From Spirochaetia bacterium 38H-sp (GTDB taxonomy: Bacteria; Spirochaetota; Spirochaetia; Winmispirales; Winmispiraceae), in the NCBI GenBank assembly GCA_039023545.1, contig JBCHKQ010000001.1, positions 496,001 to 560,000 of the forward strand: a stretch of 64,000 bases of DNA, read 5' to 3'. This document shows, in pieces, positions 18,868 through 27,504 of this stretch (position 1 is its first letter; every line of letters starts with the position of its first letter). A model generated the notes under the pieces. It ran no database searches, had not been told where the DNA came from, and saw only the letters and a program-made list of their open reading frames with translations. The position numbers were made by a program, and so were the translations under genes.

Positions 18868-18912
18868 ACCGAACGCAGGGAATGCTGGAGCATTCCCTGC
18901 TGCCTTCGGCAG
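18868..18912 (-). repeat. Tagged palindromic repeat, short-loop type (E10)
   Basis: On the plus strand ACCGAACG (18868-18875) is followed by stem CAGGGAATGC, loop TGGA, stem GCATTCCCTG and CTGCCTTCGGCAG. It lies 9 bp after the stop of lipoprotein B. There is no T-run, so it is a poor terminator. Confidence 0.85.
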
Positions 18913-18941
18913 AAGAAAATCCTTTTTGCCATTAGTGGTAC

Positions 18942-18979
18942 AAAAAAAGCGGGCAGGCACAAGCCTGTCCGCGTTCGGT
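18942..18979 (-). terminator. Tagged terminator of the tRNA transcript
   Basis: On the minus strand the tag ACCGAACG leads into stem GCGGACAGGC, loop TTGT, stem GCCTGCCCGC and TTTTTTT. It lies 24 bp downstream of the tRNA pair. With E10 it forms an inward-facing tag pair 112 bp long (18868-18979). Confidence 0.8.
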
Positions 18980-19002
18980 CTAATCTTAATAAAAAGACGG
19001 AC

Positions 19003-19075
19003 TGCCCCGGAGACGACTCGAACGTCCGACCCACTGCTCCGGAGGCAGTTGCTCTATCCCCTGAGCTACCGGGGC
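19003..19075 (-). tRNA. tRNA-Arg (anticodon CCG)
   Basis: The 73-nt cloverleaf has acceptor GCCCCGG/CCGGGGC with discriminator A, D-stem GCTC/GAGC, anticodon stem ACTGC/GCAGT with loop CTCCGGA (anticodon CCG), and T-arm GGACG-TTCGAGT-CGTCT. CCA is not encoded. It reads CGG codons. It is the second gene of a two-tRNA unit. Confidence 0.95.
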
Positions 19076-19084
19076 AAAAAAATA

Positions 19085-19158
19085 TACCCCGGAGACGACT
19101 CGAACGTCCGACCCACTCCTTAGGAGGGAGTTGCTCTATCCTGCTGAGCTACCGGGGC
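19085..19158 (-). tRNA. tRNA-Arg (anticodon CCT)
   Basis: The 74-nt cloverleaf is nearly identical to its neighbour outside the anticodon arm and D-loop, which points to tandem duplication. Anticodon stem ACTCC/GGAGT with loop CTCCTAA gives CCT, reading AGG. The first acceptor pair is G1-U72 rather than G-C. CCA is not encoded; 9 nt separate it from the CCG tRNA. Confidence 0.94.
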
Positions 19159-19194
19159 ATGTGCCGTATATGATAGCTATTAAAGCCGGCTCTG

Positions 19195-19908
19195 TCAATG
19201 TGTATAGCTTGCCATACCAGTGTTAACATTTACTATGGATATCTTTATGTTATCCAGATATACGTTCTTCGGATTGAGGGGGTCTGCAACTCTTTTTCCG
19301 TTTACAAAGAAATAGTAGGCATAACTTCCTGCTGGAAGTCGTAGCTTTCTCTGATATACACCAGGGCTAACCTCCTGCATGACAAGCAAAAAAGGATCCC
19401 AGTTGCAAAACTCTCCCACGAGAGTTACTTTTTTGCCAGGCTCTGTCCTGTAAGTAAATATTACTGTATTACCGTCTATCTCTGGACTTATCTCTGGGAG
19501 ACTCTGAAGGGGGATTTTTGCAAGAGAAAGGATTATCCCTTCTCTGTCCCGTATCGTATTGGGATTGGCAGGGTCGGGCATCCATATACCATCTATCACA
19601 AAGCGGTATGTTATCGTATCAACATCGCGAGGAGGTTTTATTACATAAACAAAAATGTTATTGGGATTTTTGGCCATTGTATGGATTTGTTTAAACCCTT
19701 CTGTGGACAGGGCAATGCCAACCCTTTTTTCTGTTCCGTGTCCCTGGTAGCTTATAACAAGGTTCCCATCGTATATGTGTGGAGCTTCTGCCTTTTTTAA
19801 TCCAAGGATATATAGATGCAGTTCTTTGCTGTCTACAGAAAAATCCAGCGAAAAAACCAGAGAGCTTCCCAACAAAAAAAACATAATAAGTAAGTTGCTT
19901 TTTCTCAT
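19195..19908 (-). CDS. Secreted protein with CBM48/AMPK glycogen-binding-like domains
   Basis: Exported protein of 237 residues; the signal peptide MRKSNLLIMFFLLGSSLVFS has no lipobox. The C-terminal half (about 145-230) is a clear isoamylase-N/CBM48 E-set module: VTLVGEFCNWDPFLLVMQ, then GVYQRKLRLPAGSYAYYFFVNGKRVADPLN. The central part (about 75-135) looks like a weaker second copy, with TYRFVIDGIWMPDPANPN matching YAYYFFVNGKRVADPLNP. Such modules bind alpha-glucans or mediate protein contacts. Two copies with no catalytic domain suggest a binding or structural role in the periplasm. The partner is unknown. The start ATG has only a weak ribosome site. Confidence 0.82.
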   Translation of the reverse strand: MRKSNLLIMFFLLGSSLVFSLDFSVDSKELHLYILGLKKAEAPHIYDGNLVISYQGHGTEKRVGIALSTEGFKQIHTMAKNPNNIFVYVIKPPRDVDTITYRFVIDGIWMPDPANPNTIRDREGIILSLAKIPLQSLPEISPEIDGNTVIFTYRTEPGKKVTLVGEFCNWDPFLLVMQEVSPGVYQRKLRLPAGSYAYYFFVNGKRVADPLNPKNVYLDNIKISIVNVNTGMASYTH

Positions 19909-19994
19909 GTTTCTGTTAAACTTATTCGGAACATTTTTAAGAGGAATAAAGCCTTAGTTAATAAATTTATAAAAAAGCCGAAGATAAAAAAAAT

Positions 19995-22900
19995 ATGCCT
20001 GACAGCAGAGACATAGATAAACTGGGAAGTCTCATTATACAGCTTGCGGAAGAACCTCATGTGATAGAGGAGTGGGGAGAATCAATAGAACTTCCTCCTC
20101 CTGTGGAGCCGGAGAAACCCAAGATAAGAACATCTCCTCTCAAGCAGGAAGAATCGCAGGACAAATCGTATCAGCAAGAAACTCAGGAAGAAGAGATAAC
20201 AATTGACGATATGCTTTCCAGGTTGGATGAGCCTTCCGAGCCAAATGAGAAAGAGCCACCTGACCATGATGTCTTTGCTGAGCTTGGTTTTGAGCATCCC
20301 GATAATGAGGCCGGAGCAGAGGAAAAAGAAGAGACCGCTATCCCTGGATTGGAAGATATCCTTGGAGACGAGAGCCTGCCGGATATGGATTTCTTGCCAG
20401 ATGAAGAATCCATAGGAGAGGATGAGCTTGCAGCTTCTGATAAAGCCCCAGATTTTTCGGACATAGAATCTGGGGGAGATTTGCTTGATACGCAGGATAT
20501 CGATGCAATTTTTCCCGAGGAAAGTTCGCAAGATATGCAGGATACGGAGATAAGCGGCCTTGAGGGAGAAGACTTTTCCATACCACAAGAGCTACTCTCT
20601 CCTATAGAAGGCGAGGAAGAAGAGCAATCAGTAGAAGAATTGCCTGATGAGATAGACATATTCTCTTCTCGGGAAGAGGAGGCAGAAGAAGAGCAGGCTG
20701 CTGTTGAGAAGGATATAACGGACCAAGACGAGCTTCCTCCCTCTGACGATATATTCCCGTCTCTTGATGATGTTGATAGAGAGCTTTCTTCCGGAATTGA
20801 AGATGACTTAGATTTTTCTGAGGATCTTCCCAAAGAAGCTGAGACTCTTGAAGAAGTTTTGGATGAATCCGATTTTTCTTCTCTGCCAGATATCAATGAT
20901 GATATATTCTCTGATACTCCAGCAGAAGAAGAGGAACAGCCTCATCCTGATATCCCAGATGATTTCTCCATGCCTGATTTTGATGAAGAAATTTCTGAAG
21001 AAGAGCTTTCTCCTCTTGAGGGTGTGGAAGAACCTTCTGTTGCCCGGGAAGAAATAGAGAGTGAGCTTCCTGATTTTTCTTTTGAAGAAACAGCAGAGGA
21101 CAATCAGCCTCCTGATGATTTTTCTGTGCCTGACTTGTCTGATATTTCTTCTGATACGCAGGAAGTCTCTTTTGAGGAACCTCTTGAGATTGCTCCAGAA
21201 GATGAGAACTTCTCAATGGATGAGTTTACCTTTGAAGAAGGCAGGGATGAATTTTCTGTGGATAGTGATACTTCTTCTGCTGAGAGTGATTTTTCTCTTC
21301 CTCCCGAGCTAGATGATGAGAGTGACATCAATCTGGATGAAGATATAGAGGTGGATGAGTTTAGCCTCAGAGATTTTGGCGAGCATTTTGGTGTCGTAGA
21401 AGAAGCTCATGATGAGATTCCTGACTTGGATGATAATCTCAATCCTGCAATGGCTGTTACAGCAGAAGCTGCCGAGTCTCTGCCTGAGGCTGAGTTTAGC
21501 CTGAGCGAAGAAGAGTTTGAAAAGCTGCAAAAGACTCTTTTTTCCATGCCCAGAAATCTCAAGATAGAGGTTGAGCGTCTTGTTGCAGAACAGAAAATAG
21601 GAGGGGAAGACCTTGAAAAGCTCATAAGGATGCTTGTTGCAGGAGAATCTCTCAAGACCATAGCTGCTTATGTTGGAAAGCTTACTGGGAAGAGGATAAG
21701 AATCCCTGCAGGCTATGAGAAGAAGACAGGTGTAGCCTTTGAAGAGGAAAAAAACAGTTTTGGATATATACTTCGTTATAGAATTTTCCCTATAATACGG
21801 GCCATTTTGGCAGGGACTCTTGCACTTGCAGGTTTCACCTTCCTTATCTATCAGTTTGTCTATAAGCCTATTTATGCTTATAGCCTTTACAGTGATGGTT
21901 ACAAGGACATCCAGGCAGAAGTCTATGACAGTGCCATGACCAAGTTTGACAGAGCGGGGAGAGTCTGGCGTTATAAATCTTGGCATTATAAGTATGCGGA
22001 GGCTTTTACAGAGCACCGCCAGTATAGCCTTGCAGAAGAAGTATATGTCAAGCTTCTTGCTGCCTATCCCTATGACAAGAAGGGTATACTGGATTATGCC
22101 TATCTTGAGTCGGATAAACTTGCACGATACGAAAAAGCAGATACGATACTTTTGTCCTATTTGCGAGAAAAGAACTTTAAAGATAAAGAAATACATCTAG
22201 CCAGAGGAGATAATTTTCTTAGGTGGGCTGACGAGGGAGCAAAAGATGAGTTTTTACGTTATGAAGACGCGAGAAAAGCCTATGCCCGTGTTCTGGAATA
22301 CCATGGGAATAGCGACGAGCTTACAGAAAGAATGCTCAAGTTTTTTGTTCACCAGGAAGAAAAGGCTGTTGAGCTTAATATTGCAGATATAGATAACCTC
22401 TCTCACGTAAAAACCCTGATAGATTTTATTCTCAACAATGATGTAAAGCTTAGCTCCGGAGAACTTGCGCGGGCAGGCGGTTATCTTATGGATAGAAAAG
22501 AAATGGAGAAGGTAAGGGACACTCTTTTTAAAGCACGTGAGATCGACGACCTTGTACCAGAAGTGCCATATCAACTTGCAAGATATTTTGAAATCGTGGA
22601 TAAGCCTGCGGATATGGAAAAAGCTCTCATCGCTGCAGAAAAGCTTTTTACAAGCAGACAGAGCCTTGACAGAAGAGCAACCGGACAGCTTGTGGACACA
22701 TACCTGCGGCTTGGACTTCTCATGGCTGATAAAGGAGAAGTCCTTACGGCAGAGGACTATTATCGTAAGGGGATAAAACGCTACGAGAACGCGTTGGAAA
22801 GCAGAATCCTCAGAAAAAAAGCTTCCTACGGCAGGATATACTCCGCACTTGCGGACATCTATTATTACAATTCTGACAAAGAAGACGTAGCTCTTTCTCT

Positions 22901-23480
22901 CTACCTCAAGGCAGAAGACAGCTTCTACAAAAGCCCTGAGAATGACTACAAAGTAGGTCGGCTCTATTACAGAGCAGGCAACATGGACAGCGCACTGGAG
23001 CGATTTTCCTTAGCATATGAAGTGCAGAGAAAAAACAAAGCCGCTCTTTTTGCACTTGCCAATACACTGTACATGAGAAAAAGCTATGCAGCCGCAGAGG
23101 GTTACTACAGACGTCTTCTGGACATGCTTGAGAAACAAAAAGCAGGGATAGGTTACCTCAACGTACAGGAGGACCCCCGTCACAAAGCCCTTTTGGGAGC
23201 AATCATACATGTTGAGAACAACCTTGGAGTCTGCCTCTTTCGGCTTTCTGGAGGCTCAGAAGGCAGCGATAAATATAGAGAAGCCCTTATCTACCTAACG
23301 GATGCTCAGGAACTCTTTGTCAATCTTTACCGCGACCCGGCATCACTTGAACGTGCAGGCATAAAAAACCTTGCATTTATCAATCAGGATATAATATTGC
23401 ATCCTACAACGGACTTTATCCGCCTGCCCCTTGCAATATACGCAAAACTTCCGCCATCTCTTGACGACGAAAATCTATAA
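19995..23480 (+). CDS. Large acidic TM-TPR protein, FlcA-like
   Basis: A protein of 1,161 residues in three parts. Residues 1 to about 490 are extremely acidic (Asp/Glu/Ser/Pro with repeated FSLPD-, DEF- and EEE-type runs) and probably disordered. A conserved block at about 498-580 (SLSEEEFEKLQKTLFSMPRN, LVAGESLKTIAAYVGKLTGK) leads to one membrane span at about 597-621. The C-terminal half has many TPR-like helix pairs, rich in YxxA and ALYL patterns. This order (acidic N-terminus, one membrane span, periplasmic TPRs) resembles the spirochaete periplasmic flagellar collar protein FlcA (Borrelia BB0326). That identity is inference; no flagellar gene is adjacent. The ATG has no strong Shine-Dalgarno sequence. 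Confidence 0.85.
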   Translation: MPDSRDIDKLGSLIIQLAEEPHVIEEWGESIELPPPVEPEKPKIRTSPLKQEESQDKSYQQETQEEEITIDDMLSRLDEPSEPNEKEPPDHDVFAELGFEHPDNEAGAEEKEETAIPGLEDILGDESLPDMDFLPDEESIGEDELAASDKAPDFSDIESGGDLLDTQDIDAIFPEESSQDMQDTEISGLEGEDFSIPQELLSPIEGEEEEQSVEELPDEIDIFSSREEEAEEEQAAVEKDITDQDELPPSDDIFPSLDDVDRELSSGIEDDLDFSEDLPKEAETLEEVLDESDFSSLPDINDDIFSDTPAEEEEQPHPDIPDDFSMPDFDEEISEEELSPLEGVEEPSVAREEIESELPDFSFEETAEDNQPPDDFSVPDLSDISSDTQEVSFEEPLEIAPEDENFSMDEFTFEEGRDEFSVDSDTSSAESDFSLPPELDDESDINLDEDIEVDEFSLRDFGEHFGVVEEAHDEIPDLDDNLNPAMAVTAEAAESLPEAEFSLSEEEFEKLQKTLFSMPRNLKIEVERLVAEQKIGGEDLEKLIRMLVAGESLKTIAAYVGKLTGKRIRIPAGYEKKTGVAFEEEKNSFGYILRYRIFPIIRAILAGTLALAGFTFLIYQFVYKPIYAYSLYSDGYKDIQAEVYDSAMTKFDRAGRVWRYKSWHYKYAEAFTEHRQYSLAEEVYVKLLAAYPYDKKGILDYAYLESDKLARYEKADTILLSYLREKNFKDKEIHLARGDNFLRWADEGAKDEFLRYEDARKAYARVLEYHGNSDELTERMLKFFVHQEEKAVELNIADIDNLSHVKTLIDFILNNDVKLSSGELARAGGYLMDRKEMEKVRDTLFKAREIDDLVPEVPYQLARYFEIVDKPADMEKALIAAEKLFTSRQSLDRRATGQLVDTYLRLGLLMADKGEVLTAEDYYRKGIKRYENALESRILRKKASYGRIYSALADIYYYNSDKEDVALSLYLKAEDSFYKSPENDYKVGRLYYRAGNMDSALERFSLAYEVQRKNKAALFALANTLYMRKSYAAAEGYYRRLLDMLEKQKAGIGYLNVQEDPRHKALLGAIIHVENNLGVCLFRLSGGSEGSDKYREALIYLTDAQELFVNLYRDPASLERAGIKNLAFINQDIILHPTTDFIRLPLAIYAKLPPSLDDENL

Positions 23481-23487
23481 ATTCTAT

Positions 23488-23522
23488 ACCGAACGGCGTA
23501 CAGCTAAGCTGTCCGCCTTTTT
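23488..23522 (+). terminator. Tagged terminator of the FlcA-like gene
   Basis: ACCGAACG (23488-23495) runs into stem GGCGTACAGC, loop TAA, stem GCTGTCCGCC (one mismatch) and TTTTT. It starts 7 bp after the stop codon and is the left member of an inward tag pair 113 bp long (23488-23600). Confidence 0.82.
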
Positions 23523-23561
23523 ACCCTGTTACTGACAACAAACCCGTATGCCGTTCTTTTT

Positions 23562-23600
23562 AAAAAAAAGCCGGAGCGTGTAAGCGCTCCGGCGTTCGGT
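23562..23600 (-). terminator. Tagged terminator of ilvE
   Basis: On the minus strand ACCGAACG, stem GCCGGAGCG, a 6-nt loop and stem CGCTCCGGC are followed by eight T. It lies 15 bp after the ilvE stop. Confidence 0.85.
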
Positions 23601-23615
23601 TTTATAATATAAAAA

Positions 23616-24710
23616 CTATTCTATATCAGTCATCCAGCCAAACTTATCCTCATGAGAACCGTATTGTATGCCTTTGAGCGTCAAAAGAAGCTCTCTAGTA
23701 AGCTCTCCCATCTTGCCGTCTGCAAAGACGGCTGTTCTGCCCTTGTGTGTTACTGACTCTATATGGGCTATACCTGCTGCAGTGCCTGTCACAAAAACCT
23801 CTTTTGCACTGTCCATAACCTCTTCTATGGCGATTTTTCTCTCTTCTGTCTTTATTCCCATTGATTGTGCAAGCTCTATTATGCTCTTTCTTGTAATTCC
23901 CGGCAGAATGGTATCTCCCAGAGCAGGGGTAACAAGTGTACCGTCCTTGAGATAGACAAAAATATTGCAGGATGAACCTTCCTCAAGATATTTTCTTTCT
24001 TTTGCATCCAAGAATATGGCTTCCATATAGCCCTGGCTGTTGGCTTTTTTCTTGGCAAGAGTGGAGATTACATAGTTGGAAGCACATTTTATCCAACCTG
24101 TTCCATTTTCTGTTGCACGTATCATATCGCTTGTTATTGCCTTGTTGTTGGGTCCTTCAAAATATGCTCCAACAGGGGTGCTTACTATTACTACCCAGGG
24201 GTGTTCTGACTGGTTGAGCCCTATGCCTGGTTCTGAGTAGCTAAAAGGTCGTATGTATACGGAGTGTCCTGATAGAAAGCCGTCTTTTTCCCATGTATCG
24301 GAGTATCGCGGATAGTAGCCAAGGTTTTTATTTTGTCTCACTAGGGTTTTTACGGCATTTACAAAAAGTTCTGGCGGAAACGGAGGCATAAGTATCCCCT
24401 CCATGGAGCGCTTAAAGCGTTCTGCATTCTGCTCTGGTCGAAACAGTCTTAGCGAGCCGTCTTTTTGTGGAAAGGCCTTAAGCCCCTCAAATACGGAGAG
24501 GGCATACTGCGTAGAAAAGTTAACAAGGGGCAGCTGCGGAAAAGAATTTCTCCTCTCAAGAAGTGCTTCTCTTTCCTGTTCTGAGAGAGTTGCTTCTTTT
24601 TCCGCACCCAAGTGCGGTTTTGCCTGATATTCTTCTATCCAACCGTTTGTTGTGTATTTTGCTGTGTAAGTCCACGGATACAATGACAGACTAAAACTTT
24701 TCTTTGCCAT
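23616..24710 (-). CDS. ilvE: Branched-chain-amino-acid aminotransferase
   Basis: PLP-dependent fold-IV transaminase of 364 residues that interconverts Leu, Ile and Val with their 2-oxo acids in the cytoplasm. The length and the motifs FEGLKAF (74-80), GWIKCASNYV with Schiff-base lysine K208, and LEEGSSCNIFVY place it in the longer eukaryote-type (BCAT2-like) branch rather than the 300-residue E. coli IlvE branch. A monocistronic unit: a likely promoter lies just upstream, a tagged terminator just downstream. No other branched-chain gene is in the window. Confidence 0.95.
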   Translation of the reverse strand: MAKKSFSLSLYPWTYTAKYTTNGWIEEYQAKPHLGAEKEATLSEQEREALLERRNSFPQLPLVNFSTQYALSVFEGLKAFPQKDGSLRLFRPEQNAERFKRSMEGILMPPFPPELFVNAVKTLVRQNKNLGYYPRYSDTWEKDGFLSGHSVYIRPFSYSEPGIGLNQSEHPWVVIVSTPVGAYFEGPNNKAITSDMIRATENGTGWIKCASNYVISTLAKKKANSQGYMEAIFLDAKERKYLEEGSSCNIFVYLKDGTLVTPALGDTILPGITRKSIIELAQSMGIKTEERKIAIEEVMDSAKEVFVTGTAAGIAHIESVTHKGRTAVFADGKMGELTRELLLTLKGIQYGSHEDKFGWMTDIE

Positions 24711-24745
24711 ACCGCAGTGCTCCTTATTGTAAAAATAATGGCTAA

Positions 24746-24774
24746 AGTTTAGGCCTGTTTTAAAAAATAGTCAA
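24746..24774 (-). promoter_or_regulatory. Likely ilvE promoter
   Basis: On the minus strand TTGACT (24769-24774), a 17-nt spacer and TAAACT (24746-24751) lie 36 bp upstream of the start codon. Confidence 0.55.
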
Positions 24775-25004
24775 GGATATGGAGATAAAAACGTATTTGC
24801 ATGCAAAGTATTGTGTTTGTTTTTAGTATACATGTAATATTTTGTGTTTTTGAGTTTTATGTTTCTATATGTAGTATCTTTTTTAAAGATAATTTACCCA
24901 TTTTTCTTATGTTTTCTACAGGTTTTGCAGTTTTGCGTTTTGTTTTTATTATATTAATGTGTTCTTGTATTTATCTTATTATAAAAATAGTTCTGGATTA
25001 TTGT

Positions 25005-25034
25005 TTGTGCTGTTATTAGACTGTGTTGTATAAT
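25005..25034 (+). promoter_or_regulatory. Possible manC promoter
   Basis: A perfect TATAAT (25029-25034) lies 34 bp upstream of the ATG, with TTGTGC (25005-25010) 18 nt before it as a weak -35. Confidence 0.48.
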
Positions 25035-25068
25035 ATTTTTACAATAATTTGCAAAAAGGAGTGCTGTT

Positions 25069-26124
25069 ATGGTGGATGCTGTAATCATTATGGCAGGAGG
25101 AAGGGGAACGCGGTTATGGCCGGCTTCTGTGGAGGACTCTCCCAAGCAGTTTTTGCCTGTAGAAGGGGAAAAAAATCTTCTTGACCTTGCTCTAGAACGT
25201 GCGTTTGCCTGCAATCCTAATACCCCAGTTTTTATTGTTACTGGGGAACGATATATGGAAAAAACGCTTTCCTGCACGGATAAGCTGGAAAAAAATAGAA
25301 AAAAACAAGTTAGGGTCGTGGGAGAGCCTGCAGGTAAAAATACTGCACCGGCCATTATGCTGGGAATGCTGATGGCAGAGAAAGAGTGTGGCAACTGCAA
25401 TGTACTTGTCCTTACTGCAGACCACCTTATAAAACCCCTGGACGCTTTTGTTGCGGATGTTGAAAAAGCAGTGGAACTTAGTGCCTCTGGATATCATGTT
25501 GCCTTTGGCATAAGACCTAGTGCTCCAGAGACAGGATACGGATATATACATGTGGGAGAAAAGATTATGTCTGGGAGGCGTGTCCTTGAGTTTAAAGAAA
25601 AGCCCGATGAGCTGACTGCACTTGCTTATCTCAAAGATGGCTCCTATCTTTGGAACTCTGGTATGTTTGTCTTTAATTCTTCTTTATTTGTAAGAGAGCT
25701 GGAGAAGCTATCTCCAGATGTTGCTGCTGCTTTTCTTGATGCCGATATGTCAGTGGAGCATGATTATAGAGACGGCGTGAGCCTTTATTATGGCGGAGAT
25801 TTGCCTGGGATATATGCTAAGACAGAATCAATATCCGTAGATTATGCCCTTATGGAAAAAACTTCACTGGCCTGTGTAGTTGAGGCCGGATTTGAGTGGA
25901 GCGATGTGGGGAGTTGGGACGAGTATGCATCGCTAGCAAGTGTTACTGGACAGGTCTTTGAGGCAGAATCCTCAGGCTGTACAGTGCTCAGCGATGTGCC
26001 CGTTGCCTTGTGTGGAGTGGACAATCTTGTGGTTGTTTTTAAGAACAACAGGCTTCTTGTTTTAAAAAAAGGAAAGGGACAGCTTGTGCGGGATGCTGCA
26101 GAATTCTTTGATAAAAGAAAATAG
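25069..26124 (+). CDS. manC: Mannose-1-phosphate guanylyltransferase
   Basis: Cytoplasmic nucleotidyltransferase of 351 residues that makes GDP-mannose from mannose-1-phosphate and GTP. The signature loop MAGGRGTRLWPAS occupies residues 8-20, followed by SPKQFLP with the catalytic lysine K25; ADHLI, FKEKP and WNSGMFVF are also present. The length matches the single-domain ManC type, without the phosphomannose isomerase extension. GDP-mannose feeds surface glycans. AAGGAG precedes ATG 25069 at normal distance. No phosphomannomutase is nearby. Confidence 0.93.
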   Translation: MVDAVIIMAGGRGTRLWPASVEDSPKQFLPVEGEKNLLDLALERAFACNPNTPVFIVTGERYMEKTLSCTDKLEKNRKKQVRVVGEPAGKNTAPAIMLGMLMAEKECGNCNVLVLTADHLIKPLDAFVADVEKAVELSASGYHVAFGIRPSAPETGYGYIHVGEKIMSGRRVLEFKEKPDELTALAYLKDGSYLWNSGMFVFNSSLFVRELEKLSPDVAAAFLDADMSVEHDYRDGVSLYYGGDLPGIYAKTESISVDYALMEKTSLACVVEAGFEWSDVGSWDEYASLASVTGQVFEAESSGCTVLSDVPVALCGVDNLVVVFKNNRLLVLKKGKGQLVRDAAEFFDKRK

Positions 26125-26162
26125 ACTTTTTTAAAAATACGGTTAGCAAAAAATAAAAAAAC

Positions 26163-26191
26163 TTGACAGCGTATTAAGGCGTTGGTATACT
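26163..26191 (+). promoter_or_regulatory. Strong sigma-70 promoter of the porin-like gene
   Basis: TTGACA (26163-26168), exactly 17 nt, then TATACT (26186-26191): a near-consensus housekeeping promoter giving a leader of about 70 nt. This fits an abundant envelope protein. Confidence 0.82.
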
Positions 26192-26268
26192 TATGCCGAA
26201 GGATAAGGGGATTAGTGATGGGTCGTTGACTCTTCTTACCCCTACTAAGATTTTTAGGAGGCTATGTG

Positions 26269-27357
26269 ATGAAAAAACTAACTTTAGTGTTAGTGGTACT
26301 GCTTATCGCAGCAGGTATGGTTATGGCCGATGTGACCGTTGGAGGTTGGGGCCGTATAGAGTTTGGTGTTACTGGTAATAATACCAGTGGTTCTAAGCCG
26401 ATGGTGGTGGCTGGACCTGGTTGGGCAGGTGGCGGAAGAGTTGGAATAGCTATCAATGGTTCTTCCGACAATGTTGGTTTTTCTCTCAATATCAATTCTA
26501 ATGGTGGTTCTATAGGGATTGGCGATAACGCAAATATCTGGATTAAATTTAATGACATTGTTATGCTTACTTTAGGGCAGGCTCAGGAGGATTCTCTTAG
26601 AGGTAAGGTGGGTGACATCTATGGTGCAATGACAGGTGGTGACCAAGATAGTATTTTTATGCGTGCTTATCCTAAGAAGGGTGCTGTTCTTAAGCTCACT
26701 CCTGTTTCTGGTCTTACTGCTATATTGGCTCTTGATACAGACAATAGCACAACAACCCTTGAAGATGCTTTTAAGTATATTTATGCTGGTGTTGGATATG
26801 TGATAGATGGTGTAGGTTTTGTAAGACTTGGATATAATCCTAATGATAATCAGTGGGGTACTGCTGCTTCATCTCCTGTTGCTGACAATACTTTTGGCTA
26901 TCTTAACTTTGCCTTCCAGCTTACAGCTGTTGAGGGGCTTAATGCCGATCTTGGTGTAAAGTATAATCTTGCTAATACTGTTGCTGGTGATACTGTTGCT
27001 AAGGTTGCTCTTGGTGCTACATATGGCATGGATGCTTTTGGTGCAACACTCAGGGTTGATACTGCTTTCCAGAAGGATGACAGCAATTCTGATACTTCTG
27101 AGTTTGATCTCAATGTCGCAACAGACCTTAACTATAGTCTGGATATAGCTACTTTTGGTGTGGTTCTGGCATCTAACAACCTGCTTGATACAGCTAATGC
27201 TGGTACTGGAAAGGCTTTCCAGGTTCAGCCTTATGTAAAGAAGGGTTACTCCAACGGGTATGTACGTCTTGGTGTTAATTATCTGTCTATGCTTGATACT
27301 GGTGCAGATCCGTCTAGCGTATGGACGATTTTTACAACAGCTGAGTACTGGTTTTAA
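26269..27357 (+). CDS. Outer-membrane beta-barrel (porin-like) protein
   Basis: A 362-residue exported protein. The signal peptide MKKLTLVLVVLLIAAGMVMA is followed by DVTVGGWGRIEFGV, and the chain alternates short amphipathic strands with Gly/Asn/Asp turns through to the C-terminal ...TTAEYWF, an aromatic beta-signal for barrel insertion. It is most likely a major spirochaetal outer-membrane porin; no named family is recognised. ATG 26269 is chosen because AGGAGG (26256-26261) lies 7 nt before it. An ATG-TGA start-stop at 26264 and an in-frame GTG at 26266 overlap it. A strong promoter and terminator bracket the gene. Confidence 0.87.
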   Translation: MKKLTLVLVVLLIAAGMVMADVTVGGWGRIEFGVTGNNTSGSKPMVVAGPGWAGGGRVGIAINGSSDNVGFSLNINSNGGSIGIGDNANIWIKFNDIVMLTLGQAQEDSLRGKVGDIYGAMTGGDQDSIFMRAYPKKGAVLKLTPVSGLTAILALDTDNSTTTLEDAFKYIYAGVGYVIDGVGFVRLGYNPNDNQWGTAASSPVADNTFGYLNFAFQLTAVEGLNADLGVKYNLANTVAGDTVAKVALGATYGMDAFGATLRVDTAFQKDDSNSDTSEFDLNVATDLNYSLDIATFGVVLASNNLLDTANAGTGKAFQVQPYVKKGYSNGYVRLGVNYLSMLDTGADPSSVWTIFTTAEYWF

Positions 27358-27377
27358 TTAGTATCTAGTTGTCTTAT

Positions 27378-27414
27378 TGTGGGAGCAGCCATTGGATGCT
27401 CCCACATTTTTTTT
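27378..27414 (+). terminator. Strong intrinsic terminator of the porin-like gene
   Basis: The perfect 10-bp stem TGTGGGAGCA/TGCTCCCACA with a 9-nt loop is followed by eight T. No tag is present. Confidence 0.92.
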
Positions 27415-27504
27415 GTATATATAAACAATAAGTACTAGAAAACTTATTTAGTCATCCCTTCCTTGATATATTTACAACATTAATTTTATTTTAAAATCAT
27501 TTTG

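Larger units (their letters stand above)
24711..25068. other. AT-rich divergent intergenic region
   Basis: This stretch of 358 bp holds the ilvE promoter at one end and the manC promoter at the other. A 72-codon AT-rich hydrophobic reading frame (24801-25019) has no ribosome site and is not called. Nothing else is visible. Confidence 0.6.

Noticed and set aside
19003-19158. Likeness between the tag (CGACGTTCGGT in two copies) and the tRNA T-arm (GGACGTTCGAG), suggesting a tRNA-derived element.
   Set aside because: The match is only about eight bases around GTTCG, common in all T-arms, and the rest of the element has no tRNA features.
20183-20896. Antisense Ser-rich reading frame of 237 codons inside the FlcA-like gene.
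   Set aside because: It is the mirror of the acidic GAA/GAT/GAG-rich region; the sense frame has better coding signs.
21309-22196. Antisense reading frame of 295 codons.
   Set aside because: Shadow of the FlcA-like gene with Cys/Phe/Ile-rich noise and no ribosome site.
24801-25019. Hydrophobic 72-codon plus-strand reading frame.
   Set aside because: Very AT-rich, no ribosome site, and it overlaps the likely manC promoter.
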